Shown here piece after piece: positions 51,168 through 59,937 of a stretch of 64,000 nt of DNA; position 1 is the first letter of the stretch, and each line of letters begins with the position of its first letter. Under the pieces are notes generated by a model. It made no database searches. It had not been told where the DNA came from and saw only the letters and a program-made list of their open reading frames with translations. This DNA is from Litorimonas sp963972195. Lineage in GTDB: Bacteria > Pseudomonadota > Alphaproteobacteria > Caulobacterales > Maricaulaceae. The translations under genes and the position numbers were made by a program. The DNA lies in assembly GCA_963972195.1 (NCBI GenBank), contig CAXATH010000003.1, positions 186,001 to 250,000 of the forward strand, in the 5' to 3' direction.

Positions 51168-52703
51168 ATGAAAATACGTTCTATTTTATGTTTATCGGCT
51201 TTTGCTTTATTGGCCAATTCTGCATCCGCTCAGAACCGACTTATAAACCGTGTGGATTTCAGCCGGTTAGCGCCTATCGCCACGCAGCAATTCCATGAGG
51301 CCCAACCCGGCCAGGTTTGGAACAATTCCAATTATGAGGGGCTCCTCACGGCGATTAGAGGGCTCGAAAACCACGGCCTCAACCCAGAACATTATCATTT
51401 ATCTTCTCTAATTCAGAATAGGGACAACAAAGAAGCGCGTGAACGTCTGGCGACCGATGCTTGGCTTTCGGCCGCGGCCCATATGGTTTACGGCAAGCTT
51501 TCCCCCACGAGTGTCGAACCCGACTGGACAGCCGCGAGCCGGAGCGAAGACTTAACCGGCAAGCTCTCCGACGCTCTCTCTTCCGGCAATCTCGCGGAAA
51601 GTCTCGGGGCGTTGGCGCCAAAACAACCAGGCTACGCCGCTTTAATTACGGAATATGAAAGCCTTAGGGAGCTGGCAGATGCCGGCACAAATATTATCCC
51701 TGCTGGGGAGACCCTTAAGCCGGGGATGTCTGGCGCGCGCGTGGCAACCCTTCAACTCCGTTTGGTCGAGTTAGGTCTTCTGTCAGGCCAAGAAGACCCG
51801 TCCGGTAAAATGGATAATCTGACCCTAGAAGCTGTAAAAACTTTTCAAAGAAATGCGGATCTCGATGATGACGGCGTCGTAGGTGCGGCTACCCTCTCCG
51901 CTTTAAACCGCGGCGTTCAGGAAAAACTGAACACTTTACGCGTCAATCTTGAGCGCTGGCGCTGGCTCCCCGAAGAATTAGGGCGCCGGCATCTGCGCGC
52001 CAATATCGCCGGGTTTAATGTAACCACATATGAGGATGGCCAACCGGTTCGCACTCATTTGACTATTGTTGGAAAACCATACCGGAAAACGCCTGTCTTC
52101 TCCGACGAGGTTGAATATGCGGTTTTCAACCCTTGGTGGGAGACCCCTTATTCCCTCGCCACCAAAGACAAAGTGCCTCTTTTTCGTAAAGATCCCGACG
52201 CCGTAAAGCGGTTGGGCTTTCAAGTGCTTGATAAGGACGGAATGGCCGTTAATTCTTCTTCGATTGATTGGAATTCCGTTGGGCCCGGAAATTTTCCGTA
52301 TCGATTACGTCAAGCACCGGGCGAACAGAACGCCCTTGGCCAAGTAAAGATTATTTTCCCAAACAAACATAACGTTTACTTGCACGACACGCCGACGCGG
52401 GGCCTGTTTTCCCAGAGACAACGCGCGTTTTCCTCCGGCTGTATGCGTACGCAAGACCCTCTGGCCCTCAGTGCCTGGCTGTTGGAGGACACCCCTGGCT
52501 GGACGAAAGAGAGAATTGAAACCGTAGTGAAAAGCGGGAAAGAAACACGTGTAGATCTGAAGGTGAGAGTCCCCGTGCATGTTCTTTATTTCACGGCCGT
52601 GAATGAAGGTCTTGGCGGCGTTCGTTATCTGGATGATATATATTCCCGCGACGCAGCCGTCTTGGCCGGACTTAGGACAGCCCCTGAAAAAGATAAACTC
52701 TAA
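51168..52703 (+). CDS. L,D-transpeptidase (YcbB/LdtD type)
   Basis: Makes 3-3 cross-links in peptidoglycan in the periplasm. 511 residues: signal peptide (to about residue 22), an N-terminal scaffold domain, a peptidoglycan-binding domain (about 180-245, GMSGARVATLQLRLVELGLL), and the YkuD catalytic domain with His in YLHDTPTRGLF and the nucleophile Cys in SSGCMRTQD. Length and order match LdtD rather than the small Ldt enzymes. Confidence 0.93.
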   Translation: MKIRSILCLSAFALLANSASAQNRLINRVDFSRLAPIATQQFHEAQPGQVWNNSNYEGLLTAIRGLENHGLNPEHYHLSSLIQNRDNKEARERLATDAWLSAAAHMVYGKLSPTSVEPDWTAASRSEDLTGKLSDALSSGNLAESLGALAPKQPGYAALITEYESLRELADAGTNIIPAGETLKPGMSGARVATLQLRLVELGLLSGQEDPSGKMDNLTLEAVKTFQRNADLDDDGVVGAATLSALNRGVQEKLNTLRVNLERWRWLPEELGRRHLRANIAGFNVTTYEDGQPVRTHLTIVGKPYRKTPVFSDEVEYAVFNPWWETPYSLATKDKVPLFRKDPDAVKRLGFQVLDKDGMAVNSSSIDWNSVGPGNFPYRLRQAPGEQNALGQVKIIFPNKHNVYLHDTPTRGLFSQRQRAFSSGCMRTQDPLALSAWLLEDTPGWTKERIETVVKSGKETRVDLKVRVPVHVLYFTAVNEGLGGVRYLDDIYSRDAAVLAGLRTAPEKDKL

Positions 52704-52825
52704 CAGGAAACCTGTTCGCCTGCGATTTCGCCTCATTCCTGTTTGCGGGCTATTTTATTCCTGCTAAGCGAAAATATGCTTAGCTTCGCCATCTCTCAAT
52801 TCAATTTCTTGAATGGATATTCCGA

Positions 52826-54121
52826 ATGAAGAGATCGCGATTGAGACCTGTCCATGCCCTCCTTGTCATCGTCGTGGCGATCGCGACGCTGCTAAGCTGG
52901 GGCGCCAAAGGAACTGTGGATGCCTTTAGGGCTGATGATATTTCTCAAACGCAAACAACCGTTTCCAGTGACATCGTCAAACATATTCGGCAGATTCAGC
53001 TCTCTCTCACCGAGACCGAAACAGCCCAACGCGGATATATCCTTACCGAGGATATAGATTATCTCGAGTCCTATGAGAACGGCGTTCAAAGATATCGTGA
53101 TGCCATTAAAAACCTGGATACACTTTTAGGAGATACGAAAACCCGCACCCAAATTGAGATTCTTTTCGATGTTAAACATCTCGCAGAAGAAAAAATTGCG
53201 GAAATGGTGCGCTCCATCGAACTCATCAAAGACGGCCGAAGAACTGAGGCTGTGACTCTAGTGAATGATGGAAGCGGCAAAATGCTGATGGCGAAAATTC
53301 GGGAAGATCTAAACGAACTTTACATCATTGAACGGGAGTTGATGGAACAATCTCTCTCTACAACGCGGGATATTCAAGAGAAATCATTTCGGCGATTAAT
53401 AGCGATGGGGATAGGCGTTTTACTGCTACTATCCTGTATTGTTTATCTTTTTGTCCGAGCGGTTTCGTTAGATCAGACGCTTGAATTGCTGGAAGAAGTT
53501 GATGTGGAGCGGCAACGCTCTGATTTGCTTTCCAAAGAGCTCAATCACCGGGTTAAAAACCTCTTTGCCGTTATTACGTCTATTGTTCGGCTCACAGGCC
53601 GGAATGAAACCGATACTCAATTGGCAGTTACAAAAATTACGGACCGGATTATGGCTTTGTCACGCGCGCACAGTCTGAGCGCCTCTCAAGACACAAAAGA
53701 AGTGACAGATCTGAAAACCCTCATTCAAACCCTATTCGCGCCCTATGAAACGCCGGAGAGGGACGTCCAAATTGAAGGCGATTATTTGGAGTTGACCCAA
53801 GAAACTTTGACGCCGCTTGGCCTGTTGCTCCATGAACTGGCGACCAACGCTCTGAAGTATGGCGCGTGGTCGACAGAAGCCGGGGGCACTATTCAAATTG
53901 CGTGGTCTGTAGAAACAGTTTCGGCTGAGGAAAACGAAAATAATAGTTTTGTGACACTTTCTTGGAACGAGACTTCAAATTCAACGTTAAAGTCGGTAGA
54001 TTTCGAGGAAACCGGCTTCGGGTTCCGGATGATGGACATGAGCTTGCGTCAGCTCAATGGGGATGTTGAAAGAAAATGGAACAACGGGTTGAACCTAATC
54101 GCACGGTTTCATGCGGCGTAG
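52826..54121 (+). CDS. CHASE3-HWE family sensor histidine kinase
   Basis: 431 residues. TM1 is about 9-25, a CHASE3 periplasmic domain spans about 40-185 (ETETAQRGYILTED), TM2 is about 191-211, then the HWE/HisKA_2 region with phospho-accepting His241 in ELNHRVKNLFAV and the ATP site HELATNALKYGA. The final GFGFRMMDMSLRQLNG is typical of this group, common in Alphaproteobacteria. It overlaps the downstream receiver gene by 46 bases, so the two are a cognate pair. Confidence 0.9.
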   Translation: MKRSRLRPVHALLVIVVAIATLLSWGAKGTVDAFRADDISQTQTTVSSDIVKHIRQIQLSLTETETAQRGYILTEDIDYLESYENGVQRYRDAIKNLDTLLGDTKTRTQIEILFDVKHLAEEKIAEMVRSIELIKDGRRTEAVTLVNDGSGKMLMAKIREDLNELYIIERELMEQSLSTTRDIQEKSFRRLIAMGIGVLLLLSCIVYLFVRAVSLDQTLELLEEVDVERQRSDLLSKELNHRVKNLFAVITSIVRLTGRNETDTQLAVTKITDRIMALSRAHSLSASQDTKEVTDLKTLIQTLFAPYETPERDVQIEGDYLELTQETLTPLGLLLHELATNALKYGAWSTEAGGTIQIAWSVETVSAEENENNSFVTLSWNETSNSTLKSVDFEETGFGFRMMDMSLRQLNGDVERKWNNGLNLIARFHAA

Positions 54122-54492
54122 ACCTGTCCGAGTCGGCAGCCCATTCTGATGCCGAAAAGCGTATTCTCGTCGTAGAGGACGAAGCCCTTATCGCCCTGCA
54201 AATTGAGATGGATATTGAGGATATCGGTTATTCCGTAGCCGGAACCTGTATGAGTCTCGCCGAAAGTCTGAGGTTCATTGACAGTAAAGAAATAGACGGC
54301 GCCATTCTCGATGTTGACCTTCGGGGTGTTGATGTATTCCCGGCGGCGGAAAGACTGTTGGAAAAAGACATCCCGTTTGTTTTTCACACAGGCCACGGTC
54401 ACAAAACCCAGATTGAAGATCGCTTCCCTCGCTCAACTGTTTTCAAAAAGCCGACATCAACCGAGGTCATGCTCAAAATTCTTTTCAGTTGA
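54076..54492 (+). CDS. single-domain response regulator
   Basis: 138 residues with one receiver domain from about residue 28. The acidic pocket is in VVEDEAL, the probable phospho-acceptor is Asp79 in ILDVDLRG, the conserved Thr/Ser region is FHTGHG, and Lys is in FKKPTS. No output domain follows. The first 25 residues are extra and lie over the end of the kinase gene. The ATG at 54076 is used because no better start follows. It likely takes phosphate from the kinase and acts by protein contact. Confidence 0.88.
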   Translation: MEQRVEPNRTVSCGVDLSESAAHSDAEKRILVVEDEALIALQIEMDIEDIGYSVAGTCMSLAESLRFIDSKEIDGAILDVDLRGVDVFPAAERLLEKDIPFVFHTGHGHKTQIEDRFPRSTVFKKPTSTEVMLKILFS

Positions 54493-54919
54493 TCCAATTC
54501 CAATCCGTCAAACACTTGAAAGCCTAGGCGCTTATCGGCGCTGTTTACGCCTAGCTGTGAATTACACTGCAAATCATTCGCAACCTTATTGACAATCAGT
54601 TGCATTTGCTGTTTATGGATTTCATGATTTATTGCGTTTGCCGACAGATCAATACGGAAAAGGTCGATTTCGCCGCCTCTTGTGGTGCAAAAACGGCCCG
54701 TTGCGTCTTGGCCCACTATGGCGAGCGTTTTAATTGCGGCAAATGCGCATGTTCCATACAGGATCGCCTCAATAGTAACGCTGCGCGCGTAACGGCTGTC
54801 GCTGCAGAGTAAAACGCCTCTTCAACTCATGGCGAGCTCTCAATTTTCCGATTTAGCGCCTGTGAATCCTTTCTTTTCTTTGCTAGGCTCCGCTCGAAGA
54901 TTCTTCGAAGGATAAAAAC
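54493..54919. other. gene-poor gap with a doubtful Cys-rich frame
   Basis: 427 bases between the receiver and bacterioferritin genes. A plus-strand frame at about 54600-54812 (70 residues from TTG, or 65 from ATG at 54615) has seven cysteines, including NCGKCAC, but no ribosome site or recognised family. It is not called as a gene. The 110 bases before 54920 probably hold the bfr promoter, but no box was recognised. Confidence 0.4.
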
Positions 54920-55399
54920 ATGCGCGACGACCCCAAAGTAATCGAACTTTTGAATATTGCGTTGAAAAACGAACTCACCGCGATTAACCAGTATTTCTTA
55001 CATTCCCGGATGCTGAAAGATTGGGGTATCAGCAAGCTTGCCGCCAAAGAATATGAAGAATCCATTGATGAAATGAACCACGCCGATTGGATCATTGAGC
55101 GAATATTATTTCTCAACGGCCTTCCAAACCTTCAGGACCTCGACAAAATTTTCATCGGCGAAAATGTCGAAGAAATTATCGAATGTGATTTAAAATTAGA
55201 AAAAATCGCCATTCCGCATTTGCGGGACGGCGTCGAATATTGCGAAAAAGTTAGGGATTATGTCACTCGGGATTTGTTTGCTAAAATTCTGACAAGTGAA
55301 GAAGAACATCTGGATTTCTTGGAAACTCAGCAGGACCAAATTCGACTGGTCGGAATTCAAAACTACATTCAAAATCAATCAGAGCCGAATGCGGAGTAA
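54920..55399 (+). CDS. bfr: bacterioferritin
   Basis: Iron-storage protein that forms a 24-subunit shell. 159 residues, normal length. All ferroxidase ligands are in place: Glu18, Glu51, His54, Glu94, Glu127 and His130. The haem ligand Met52 is present in IDEMNHAD. It oxidises Fe(II) and stores it as ferric mineral, also lowering peroxide stress. The next gene starts 11 bases before its stop. No bfd is nearby. Confidence 0.96.
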   Translation: MRDDPKVIELLNIALKNELTAINQYFLHSRMLKDWGISKLAAKEYEESIDEMNHADWIIERILFLNGLPNLQDLDKIFIGENVEEIIECDLKLEKIAIPHLRDGVEYCEKVRDYVTRDLFAKILTSEEEHLDFLETQQDQIRLVGIQNYIQNQSEPNAE

Positions 55400-55865
55400 T
55401 TTTCCAAAGGCGCTTGCCCTATGGCCTTTGCTGGCGGCGGCCCCGTTGTCCATAGCTCTGCCCTCCTGCCACTCTTCCCAAACGGATAATGCTGTAATTG
55501 AGGCGAAGCTTGTTTCCATCTTGGACGCCCAGGACGAGGCCTGGAGCGCCGGAGATATTGACGCCTTTATGGAAAGCTACTGGAAATCCCCTGAACTTCG
55601 CTTTGCGTCCGGCGGGAAAATCAACCGAGGATGGGAAGCCACTCGGGACGGCTATTACACACGCTACCCTAATCCTAATGTGATGGGGAAGCTCATCACG
55701 GACGATTATGAGGTTGATGTTTTAAGTCCAAACGCCGCCATTGTTCATGGCTCTTGGGAGCTCGAAAGGGAGGGCGAACCCGCCTCCGGACTATATACTT
55801 TGGTCTTTAAAAAAATCGGCGGCGAATGGGTTATTACGTCGGACACCACTACAAGCGCTAATTAG
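55389..55865 (+). CDS. DUF4440/SnoaL-like (NTF2 fold) lipoprotein
   Basis: 158 residues. The N-terminal signal ends in a lipobox-like ALPSC (Cys near residue 27), followed by an NTF2-like domain: ILDAQDEAWSAGDIDAFMES, then FASGGKINRGWEATRDGYY and VHGSWELE. DUF4440 proteins include small hydrolases, isomerases and many of unknown role. It overlaps bfr by 11 bases in another frame, so the two are coupled. No function is assigned. Confidence 0.78.
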   Translation: MRSNFPKALALWPLLAAAPLSIALPSCHSSQTDNAVIEAKLVSILDAQDEAWSAGDIDAFMESYWKSPELRFASGGKINRGWEATRDGYYTRYPNPNVMGKLITDDYEVDVLSPNAAIVHGSWELEREGEPASGLYTLVFKKIGGEWVITSDTTTSAN

Positions 55866-55867
55866 AG

Positions 55868-56320
55868 TCACGCCCGCATATCCTTGGGCGAGTCGAGTGT
55901 GATGTAGGACGTCATGGAACTGACATGGGAGAGCGTTCCCAAGGTGTCGCGGTGAAAATTTTTGTAACTTTCCAAATCCGCTACTTCGACACGCAATAAA
56001 TATTCAACTGAGCCAGTGACGTTATGGCATTCACGTACCTCGGGGGCAGCGGCCATGGCTTTCTCGAATCCTTTTGAATAATGGCGCGAATGTTCCGACA
56101 ATCCGACCATAACAAAAACAGTAACGCCCGCTCCCAATTGTTTGCGGTCCAGGATCGCGCGGTAGCCTTTGATTACCCCGCGTCGTTCCAAGTCCTGCGT
56201 GCGGCGGAGACAAGCCGACGGGGACAAACCCACTTTTTTTGCAAGCTCCGTATTAGACAAACGTCCGTCCGATTCCAGCTCTTGCAATATTTGCGCGTCA
56301 ATTTTGTCAAAATCTTTCAT
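55868..56320 (-). CDS. Lrp/AsnC family transcriptional regulator
   Basis: 150 residues from the ATG at 56320. The N-terminal winged helix-turn-helix has DFDKIDAQILQELESDGRLS and LAKKVGLSPSACLRR, and the C-terminal part is the ligand-binding RAM domain. It is divergent from the indoleamine 2,3-dioxygenase gene with about 90 bases between, as Lrp-type KynR lies next to kynurenine genes in Pseudomonas. Control of that gene in response to tryptophan or kynurenine is a fair inference. Confidence 0.88.
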   Translation of the reverse strand: MKDFDKIDAQILQELESDGRLSNTELAKKVGLSPSACLRRTQDLERRGVIKGYRAILDRKQLGAGVTVFVMVGLSEHSRHYSKGFEKAMAAAPEVRECHNVTGSVEYLLRVEVADLESYKNFHRDTLGTLSHVSSMTSYITLDSPKDMRA

Positions 56321-56410
56321 ATATTGCACAATATAAATATAGAAGCACGGATTATGCAAGGAAATTGATGCTAAAACCCCCTATAATTGCGTAAAAAGAG
56401 GATTTACGCT

Positions 56411-57583
56411 ATGACCCTTAAGCTTGATGATTACGACATGTCCGCAGAACGCGGATTTCTTTGCCGGCATGACCCGGCCAAAGTGCAATTGAGCGGAATT
56501 CTGAAAGAGTCAGCAGAAACAGCAATGCGTTTATGCGATGTCATGCCAACCGGAAAAGTTAGATCTTACCTGATCGAAAACCTGCCCGAATTTGACAGGT
56601 CTATTGTCGACAGTTTGACAGACGCCGAGGCGCGAATGGCCATGGTGCATTACTCATTTATGATCCAGGCCTATGTTTGGGGAGAACCGGAAACGCCTTC
56701 CATTTTGCCTCGCAAACTCGCGGCTCCCATCACGGCGCTTTCTCAGAAAATCGGCCAACAACCCCTCATGCCTTATAGCGGCTATGTGCTCGATAATTGG
56801 GCCAGATTTGATGAGAATGGCCCAATTGATTTATCCAATATTTACATGGTTCAGAAATTTCTTGCAGGACAAGATGAAGCTTGGTTCGTCCTTGTCCATG
56901 TCGCGATTGAAGCCCGTGCCGGTGCATGTCTCGCCCATTTCGGAGATGTAATCGACGCGGCGGATCAGAAAGATGCCGAGAAAGCGCGAGCTCTCCTAGA
57001 AGATATGGCCAAAGTTTGGGTGGATTTGAAACATTTATTTGATCGTATGCCGGAACGCTGTGACCCTTATATCTACTTCGAGCGAGTTCGCCCCTATATA
57101 CACGGTTGGAAAGACAATCCTGCACTTCCAAACGGCCTTATTTATGAGGGTGTAGACGAGTTTGAAGGAAAGCCGCAATCCTTCCGCGGACAAACGGGGT
57201 CGCAATCATCAATCGTGCCGTCCATGGACGCCTTGCTCGGCGTCGGTCACGCTGCCGATCCGCTAAAAGCTTATCTTGATCAACTTCATATTTATCGTCC
57301 GCCGTCCCACCGCCGTTTCATTGATGACGTGCGCGCTAAAAGCAACCTGCGTGAATTTGTCAGCCAGTCAGGCCATAAGGGACTCGTCGAGGCCTATAAC
57401 GCAAATATTCAAGCTGTGGCGGATTTCCGCTCTCGCCATCTGGAATATGCGGCGAGCTACATCAACAAGCAATCGCGCAAAGCGGCCGGCAATGACCCGG
57501 ATGTGGGCACAGGCGGAACGCCATTCATGAAATACCTTAAAAAGCACCGCGACGAGACCGAAGCCAACTTGGTCAGCGTCTAG
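56411..57583 (+). CDS. indoleamine 2,3-dioxygenase family protein
   Basis: Haem enzyme that opens the indole ring of tryptophan to N-formylkynurenine. 390 residues. Family marks are FRGQTGSQSS (substrate and dimer region), PPSHRRFI, the proximal haem ligand His343 in SRHLEYA, and GTGGTPFM near the C-terminus. AGAGGA lies about 11 bases before the ATG. Many bacteria use tryptophan 2,3-dioxygenase instead, so an IDO is less common. No kynureninase or formamidase lies beside it. Confidence 0.9.
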   Translation: MTLKLDDYDMSAERGFLCRHDPAKVQLSGILKESAETAMRLCDVMPTGKVRSYLIENLPEFDRSIVDSLTDAEARMAMVHYSFMIQAYVWGEPETPSILPRKLAAPITALSQKIGQQPLMPYSGYVLDNWARFDENGPIDLSNIYMVQKFLAGQDEAWFVLVHVAIEARAGACLAHFGDVIDAADQKDAEKARALLEDMAKVWVDLKHLFDRMPERCDPYIYFERVRPYIHGWKDNPALPNGLIYEGVDEFEGKPQSFRGQTGSQSSIVPSMDALLGVGHAADPLKAYLDQLHIYRPPSHRRFIDDVRAKSNLREFVSQSGHKGLVEAYNANIQAVADFRSRHLEYAASYINKQSRKAAGNDPDVGTGGTPFMKYLKKHRDETEANLVSV

Positions 57584-57803
57584 TCACTCAAGTGGGCTGA
57601 TTGATCCAATTCAGGCTTAATCATAGCGGCGCCGGGCTAGCTTTTCGGGCCTTCCGGCGCCCAATTATGACCCTGAATCCGCCGGGTCTGTGTGCGCAGC
57701 GTAACGGGCGGCCTGCCTATTACATTTGACTTGCGCCCCGGACGCGCTTAGGGCGCGAACCAAACAACCAGACCGTAGCGGGTCGTTTCCCCTTCGGATA
57801 TTC

Positions 57804-59549
57804 ATGACTTCTTTCTCTGACCTCAACCTGGCCGAGCCGCTTGACCGCGCTTTGCGCGAGCTGGGCCACGCCGTCCCCACCCCTATTCAAGCCCAAGCCA
57901 TTCCGGACGCGCTGAAGGGTAAAGACATTATGGGCATCGCCCAAACCGGGACGGGCAAAACCGCCGCGTTCACCCTGCCAACCCTTCATCATATTTTCAC
58001 GCAGGAAAACGATGTACCCAAGCGCGGCGCGCGCGTTCTTATCTTGGCCCCGACGCGGGAACTCGCCGATCAGATCGCCGTCGCCGTTCGCGATTATGGC
58101 CGCCATATGATAGATCTATCTGTGGCCTGTATTTATGGCGGCGTCCCGATTTCCCGCCAAATCAAACGCCTCGTTCACGGTAATGACGTTCTTGTGGCCA
58201 CGCCCGGGCGGTTGATCGATTTGCTTGATCGTAAAGCAATTACTTTGGCTGAAATCGAAGTTTTGATTTTGGATGAAGCCGACCAGATGATGGATATGGG
58301 CTTTATACATGCTTTGAAAAAAATCATTCCGCTTCTTCCAAAAAAGAGACAAACGCTTTTCTTTTCCGCCACCTTGGCACCGAAAATTAAACAGCTTTCC
58401 AAGCAATTTTTGAGCGACCCGATCCATATCTCTGTGACCCCTGCCAATACAACGGCCGAAAAAGTCGAGCAGCGTATGTACCGCGTCAATCAGGCGGATA
58501 AGCAAGACTTACTCAGCGTTGCCTTGCTTGACGAAGACGTTGGTCGCTCGCTGGTCTTTACCCGCACAAAGCACGGTGCAGACCGGGTCGTTAAACGTCT
58601 GGCCAAGGTGGGCATCCGCGCCATCGCCATTCACGGGAATAAATCCCAAGGACAGAGACAGCGCGCGCTTGAGGATTATCGAAGCGGCAAGGTCAATACA
58701 TTGATCGCCACGGATATTGCCGCGCGCGGTATTGATATTCCCGATATTACCCATGTTTTTAATTACGAAATCCCGAATGTACCCGAGCAATACGTTCACC
58801 GCATCGGACGGACGGCTCGAGCTGAGCGTTCCGGCATCGCCGTCGCTTTTGTCGATAAGAGCGAAGCGAATTATTTGCGCGACATTGAGAAACTATTGGG
58901 CGAAAAACTGCCGCAAAAGGATATGCCCGCAAATATGGGCGAGAAATTGAAGGAGCTAAACTCCCGCGACGCTCTGCCTGAACCCGAAAAGCCCAAGCCT
59001 GACGCGCGTAAAGGACGCGGTAAGTCCAAGAAAAAAGCCCGGTTCAGCAAGTCCGGCAAGTCGGACAGCTCTGACAAATCAGTCAAACCGCCCCGCGAAG
59101 GCGGAAAGCCTTGGCGAAACCGATCCGATCGGGATGGTAGCGCCGGTTCAGCGGATAAGTCTCAGCGCACGAGATCAGATTCGAAAAAGCCTTGGGAGAA
59201 AAAGGAACGCTCGGAACAAGGGGGCGAGAGAGTTCGTTCGGATAAGCCGCGTTCAGATAAGCCCCGGTCTGACAAACCTCGGTCGGACAGGCCGAGATCC
59301 GATAAACCGAGATCTGACAGACCCCGCTCCGATAAACCCCGCTCAGATAAACCTCGATCAGATAAACCCCGTTCCGGCAAACCGCCGACCAAAGGCGCCC
59401 GTCCGCAAACGGCGGAGGGCCGCGCCGCGCAATCTTATTCCGGTCAAGGATTTAAGAAAAAGGGCAAGCCAAGCCGAGCGAAGCGCACAGCCTCCCGTCA
59501 GGCCCAAGGAAAAAGCGGCAATGCTTCTAAGCCAGGTCGAAAGTCTTAG
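57804..59549 (+). CDS. DEAD-box RNA helicase (RhlE-like) with repetitive basic tail
   Basis: ATP-dependent RNA unwinding. 581 residues: Q motif PTPIQAQAIP, motif I AQTGTGKT, motif II LDEADQMMDMGF, motif III FFSAT, motif VI HRIGRTARAERSG, within the first 380 residues. From about 390 on the protein is a disordered Lys/Arg/Ser/Pro tail, including ten copies of a five-residue unit. Such tails bind RNA and can drive condensate formation. Ends in a 23-base overlap with the convergent DoxX gene. Confidence 0.94.
   Translation: MTSFSDLNLAEPLDRALRELGHAVPTPIQAQAIPDALKGKDIMGIAQTGTGKTAAFTLPTLHHIFTQENDVPKRGARVLILAPTRELADQIAVAVRDYGRHMIDLSVACIYGGVPISRQIKRLVHGNDVLVATPGRLIDLLDRKAITLAEIEVLILDEADQMMDMGFIHALKKIIPLLPKKRQTLFFSATLAPKIKQLSKQFLSDPIHISVTPANTTAEKVEQRMYRVNQADKQDLLSVALLDEDVGRSLVFTRTKHGADRVVKRLAKVGIRAIAIHGNKSQGQRQRALEDYRSGKVNTLIATDIAARGIDIPDITHVFNYEIPNVPEQYVHRIGRTARAERSGIAVAFVDKSEANYLRDIEKLLGEKLPQKDMPANMGEKLKELNSRDALPEPEKPKPDARKGRGKSKKKARFSKSGKSDSSDKSVKPPREGGKPWRNRSDRDGSAGSADKSQRTRSDSKKPWEKKERSEQGGERVRSDKPRSDKPRSDKPRSDRPRSDKPRSDRPRSDKPRSDKPRSDKPRSGKPPTKGARPQTAEGRAAQSYSGQGFKKKGKPSRAKRTASRQAQGKSGNASKPGRKS
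59235..59384 (+). repeat. ten 15-base repeats encoding RSDKP-type units
   Basis: 150 bases, ten in-frame units (RSDKP, with RSDRP in units 4 and 6 and RSGKP in the last). DNA copies vary in wobble positions, so the array is not a recent pure expansion. It lies within the disordered tail of the DEAD-box helicase and is coding, not CRISPR. Confidence 0.93.
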
Positions 59550-59937
59550 GCTTTTTCCAAAACCCGCTCGCCCATAAAATCAGGGCGATGAGCGGGAATT
59601 GCAGAGCGACGCGAAACCAGAGCTGAAAGGCGGTCAAATCCCGGCCGCCCAGAGGCATGCCCGCGAGCGCCATGTGAATATTCGCGGGCAAAACAGCGAG
59701 AAGATACAGACTTAAAACGATCCCTGTGAGGCGGCGCCATTTCGGCCGGATTAGGCCGATAGCGAACAGGATTTCCATCACTCCTGTCACGACGACAATT
59801 AATTTTGGAAATGGCAAAAAAGGCGGCACGATCTTAGCAACTTCATCCGCCGCCATGAAGTGCAGCAAAATACCGGCGGCCAAGAAAAACAGGGCTAGCA
59901 CCCAACAGATAAAAACTTTGATTTTTGATTTGAGCAT
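59527..59937 (-). CDS. DoxX-like small membrane protein
   Basis: 136 residues with four hydrophobic helices, in the order typical of DoxX/DoxD-like proteins: WVLALFFLAAGILLHF, LIVVVTGVMEILFAIGLI, IVLSLYLLAVLPANIHMA and FPLIALILW. The role of this group is unclear; some take part in thiol or quinone redox. It overlaps the ribF stop by one base (TAATG), so translation is coupled, and runs 23 bases into the helicase 3' end. Confidence 0.8.
   Translation of the reverse strand: MLKSKIKVFICWVLALFFLAAGILLHFMAADEVAKIVPPFLPFPKLIVVVTGVMEILFAIGLIRPKWRRLTGIVLSLYLLAVLPANIHMALAGMPLGGRDLTAFQLWFRVALQFPLIALILWASGFWKKPKTFDLA

Noticed and set aside
54600..54812. Cys-rich 70-residue plus-strand frame as a gene
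   Set aside because: No ribosome site, no family, and it lies in a gap of mixed composition; listed only as a doubtful frame.
59235..59384. Regular repeats that could suggest a CRISPR-like or satellite array
   Set aside because: Period 15, in frame with the helicase, no spacers, and a sensible protein tail.
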